NCBI GenBank assembly: GCA_035942915.1
Contig: DASZCR010000265.1
Coordinates: forward strand, 1-41,975
Source: DASZCR01 sp035942915
GTDB taxonomy: Bacteria; Acidobacteriota; Blastocatellia; Pyrinomonadales; Pyrinomonadaceae
Direction of reading: 5' to 3'
Length of the DNA: 41,975 nucleotides
A model generated the notes under the pieces. It searched no databases and was not told the DNA's origin. It saw only the letters and a list, made by a program, of their open reading frames with translations. This document shows positions 41,447 to 41,975 of the stretch, in pieces. Position 1 is the first letter of the stretch. The number at the start of each line of letters is the position of its first letter. The position numbers were made by a program, and so were the translations under genes.

Positions 41447-41975
41447 ATGAACGAAGTGCGGGCTTTAGTCGAGGCGTTCGACGGAGCGTGTGCTAGGAAC
41501 GAGCGTTGCGCGCTGGCGACCGTCGTAAGCGTCGAGGGGTCTTCATACAGGCGACCGGGCGCGCGGATGCTGGTCTGCGAGGGCGGCGCGAGCACGGGCA
41601 CAATCAGCGCCGGATGCCTCGAAGCCGATGTCGTAGAGCACGCCAAGCGCGTTATCGCGCAGGGTGCGGCGAAGCTCATCGAGTACGACACCGCATCCAC
41701 AAGTGACGAGATGGCTTGGGGGCTGGGACTCGGCTGCAACGGCATCGTGCGCGTGCTGGTCGAGCCGCTCGCCGCGCCGTCCACGTACCTCGCCGCGCTG
41801 AGGCGTTCCTGCGAGCTACGGGGGGATTTCGCCCCCCTCGCCGTCGCGACCGTCTTCGACCATACGCCTCCTGCGTGTCCAACTCCTGCGACGACTCGGA
41901 TTGAAATCGGCTCACGCCTGTTTATTACCGAAGAGGGGGAAGTCACGCGCGAGAATTTGATTGGCGAGACGGCCC
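41447..41975 (+). CDS. XdhC/CoxI-family molybdenum cofactor insertion protein (partial)
   Basis: The frame starts at ATG 41447, 13 nt after paoC, and is open to the window edge, giving 176 residues. The XdhC/CoxI N-terminal domain is clear (ATVVSVEGSSYRRPGARML, then GTISAGCLEADVVEHA and GLGCNGIVRVLVEP). Members such as PaoD and XdhC bind and sulfurate the molybdenum cofactor and insert it into the catalytic subunit. The C-terminal Rossmann domain lies beyond the window. It completes a PaoABCD-like operon. Confidence 0.88.
   Translation, partial: MNEVRALVEAFDGACARNERCALATVVSVEGSSYRRPGARMLVCEGGASTGTISAGCLEADVVEHAKRVIAQGAAKLIEYDTASTSDEMAWGLGLGCNGIVRVLVEPLAAPSTYLAALRRSCELRGDFAPLAVATVFDHTPPACPTPATTRIEIGSRLFITEEGEVTRENLIGETA

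Overview
The window looks like chromosomal DNA of a high-GC, Gram-negative-type soil or water bacterium, most likely an acidobacterium (Blastocatellia-like). That placement is an inference from style only: many NtrC-type regulators, a PilS/PilR/pilin block, STAND ATPases and a Tat-exported molybdenum oxidoreductase. There is no rRNA or other marker gene. No tRNA, rRNA, CRISPR array, transposase or integrase was seen.

Layout. (1) Positions 1-7207 hold the end of an unknown gene, queD, and a signalling block: a soluble kinase-like protein with an NtrC regulator on the minus strand, and on the plus strand a CheY-like receiver, an RsbRD-like helical protein, a large PAS histidine kinase and a zinc-ribbon membrane protein. 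(2) At 7379-7789 lies a small three-repeat lectin of the Ralstonia RSL fucose-binding type. (3) From 18225 down to 8009 on the minus strand runs a type IV pilus module: pilS, a coiled-coil protein, pilR, two tandem pilins, a Wzy/O-antigen-ligase-like protein with TPRs, an ABC-2 permease, a membrane-anchored TPR protein and an ABC ATPase. Several of these genes overlap by 4 nt. The gap before pilA carries two sigma-54 type promoter matches, one at pilA and one stronger match about 450 bp further upstream with no gene after it.

(4) Positions 18321-24230 hold a two-gene operon behind a near-consensus sigma-70 promoter. It encodes a three-domain TIR protein and a 1363-residue STAND NTPase with coiled coil, one membrane segment and a TPR-like C-terminus. 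This is the best candidate for an undescribed conflict or signalling system. Beside it is a divergent pair, a NuiA-like nuclease inhibitor and a secreted NucA-type nuclease. (5) Positions 26365-30367 are a run of small genes: an AAC(6')-like acetyltransferase, a VOC protein, an IsdG-like haem monooxygenase, an ArfB-like release factor, a PilZ-like protein and two overlapping methyltransferases.

(6) Positions 30467-35710 form a second unusual locus. A 1045-residue SF1 helicase is followed after 1 nt by an IlvE aminotransferase, which is fused in frame to an unrecognised C-terminal domain and followed by an unknown 160-residue protein. The IlvE part lacks the glutamate that normally binds the PLP ring nitrogen. 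The helicase and the unknown parts sample at about 47-50% GC, against about 67% for the IlvE part. (7) Positions 35886-37174 are a decayed region: a stand-alone AraC DNA-binding domain and one reading frame made of fragments of three genes. (8) Positions 37403-41975 encode a PaoABC-like periplasmic aldehyde oxidoreductase and the start of an XdhC-type maturation factor, which runs off the window.
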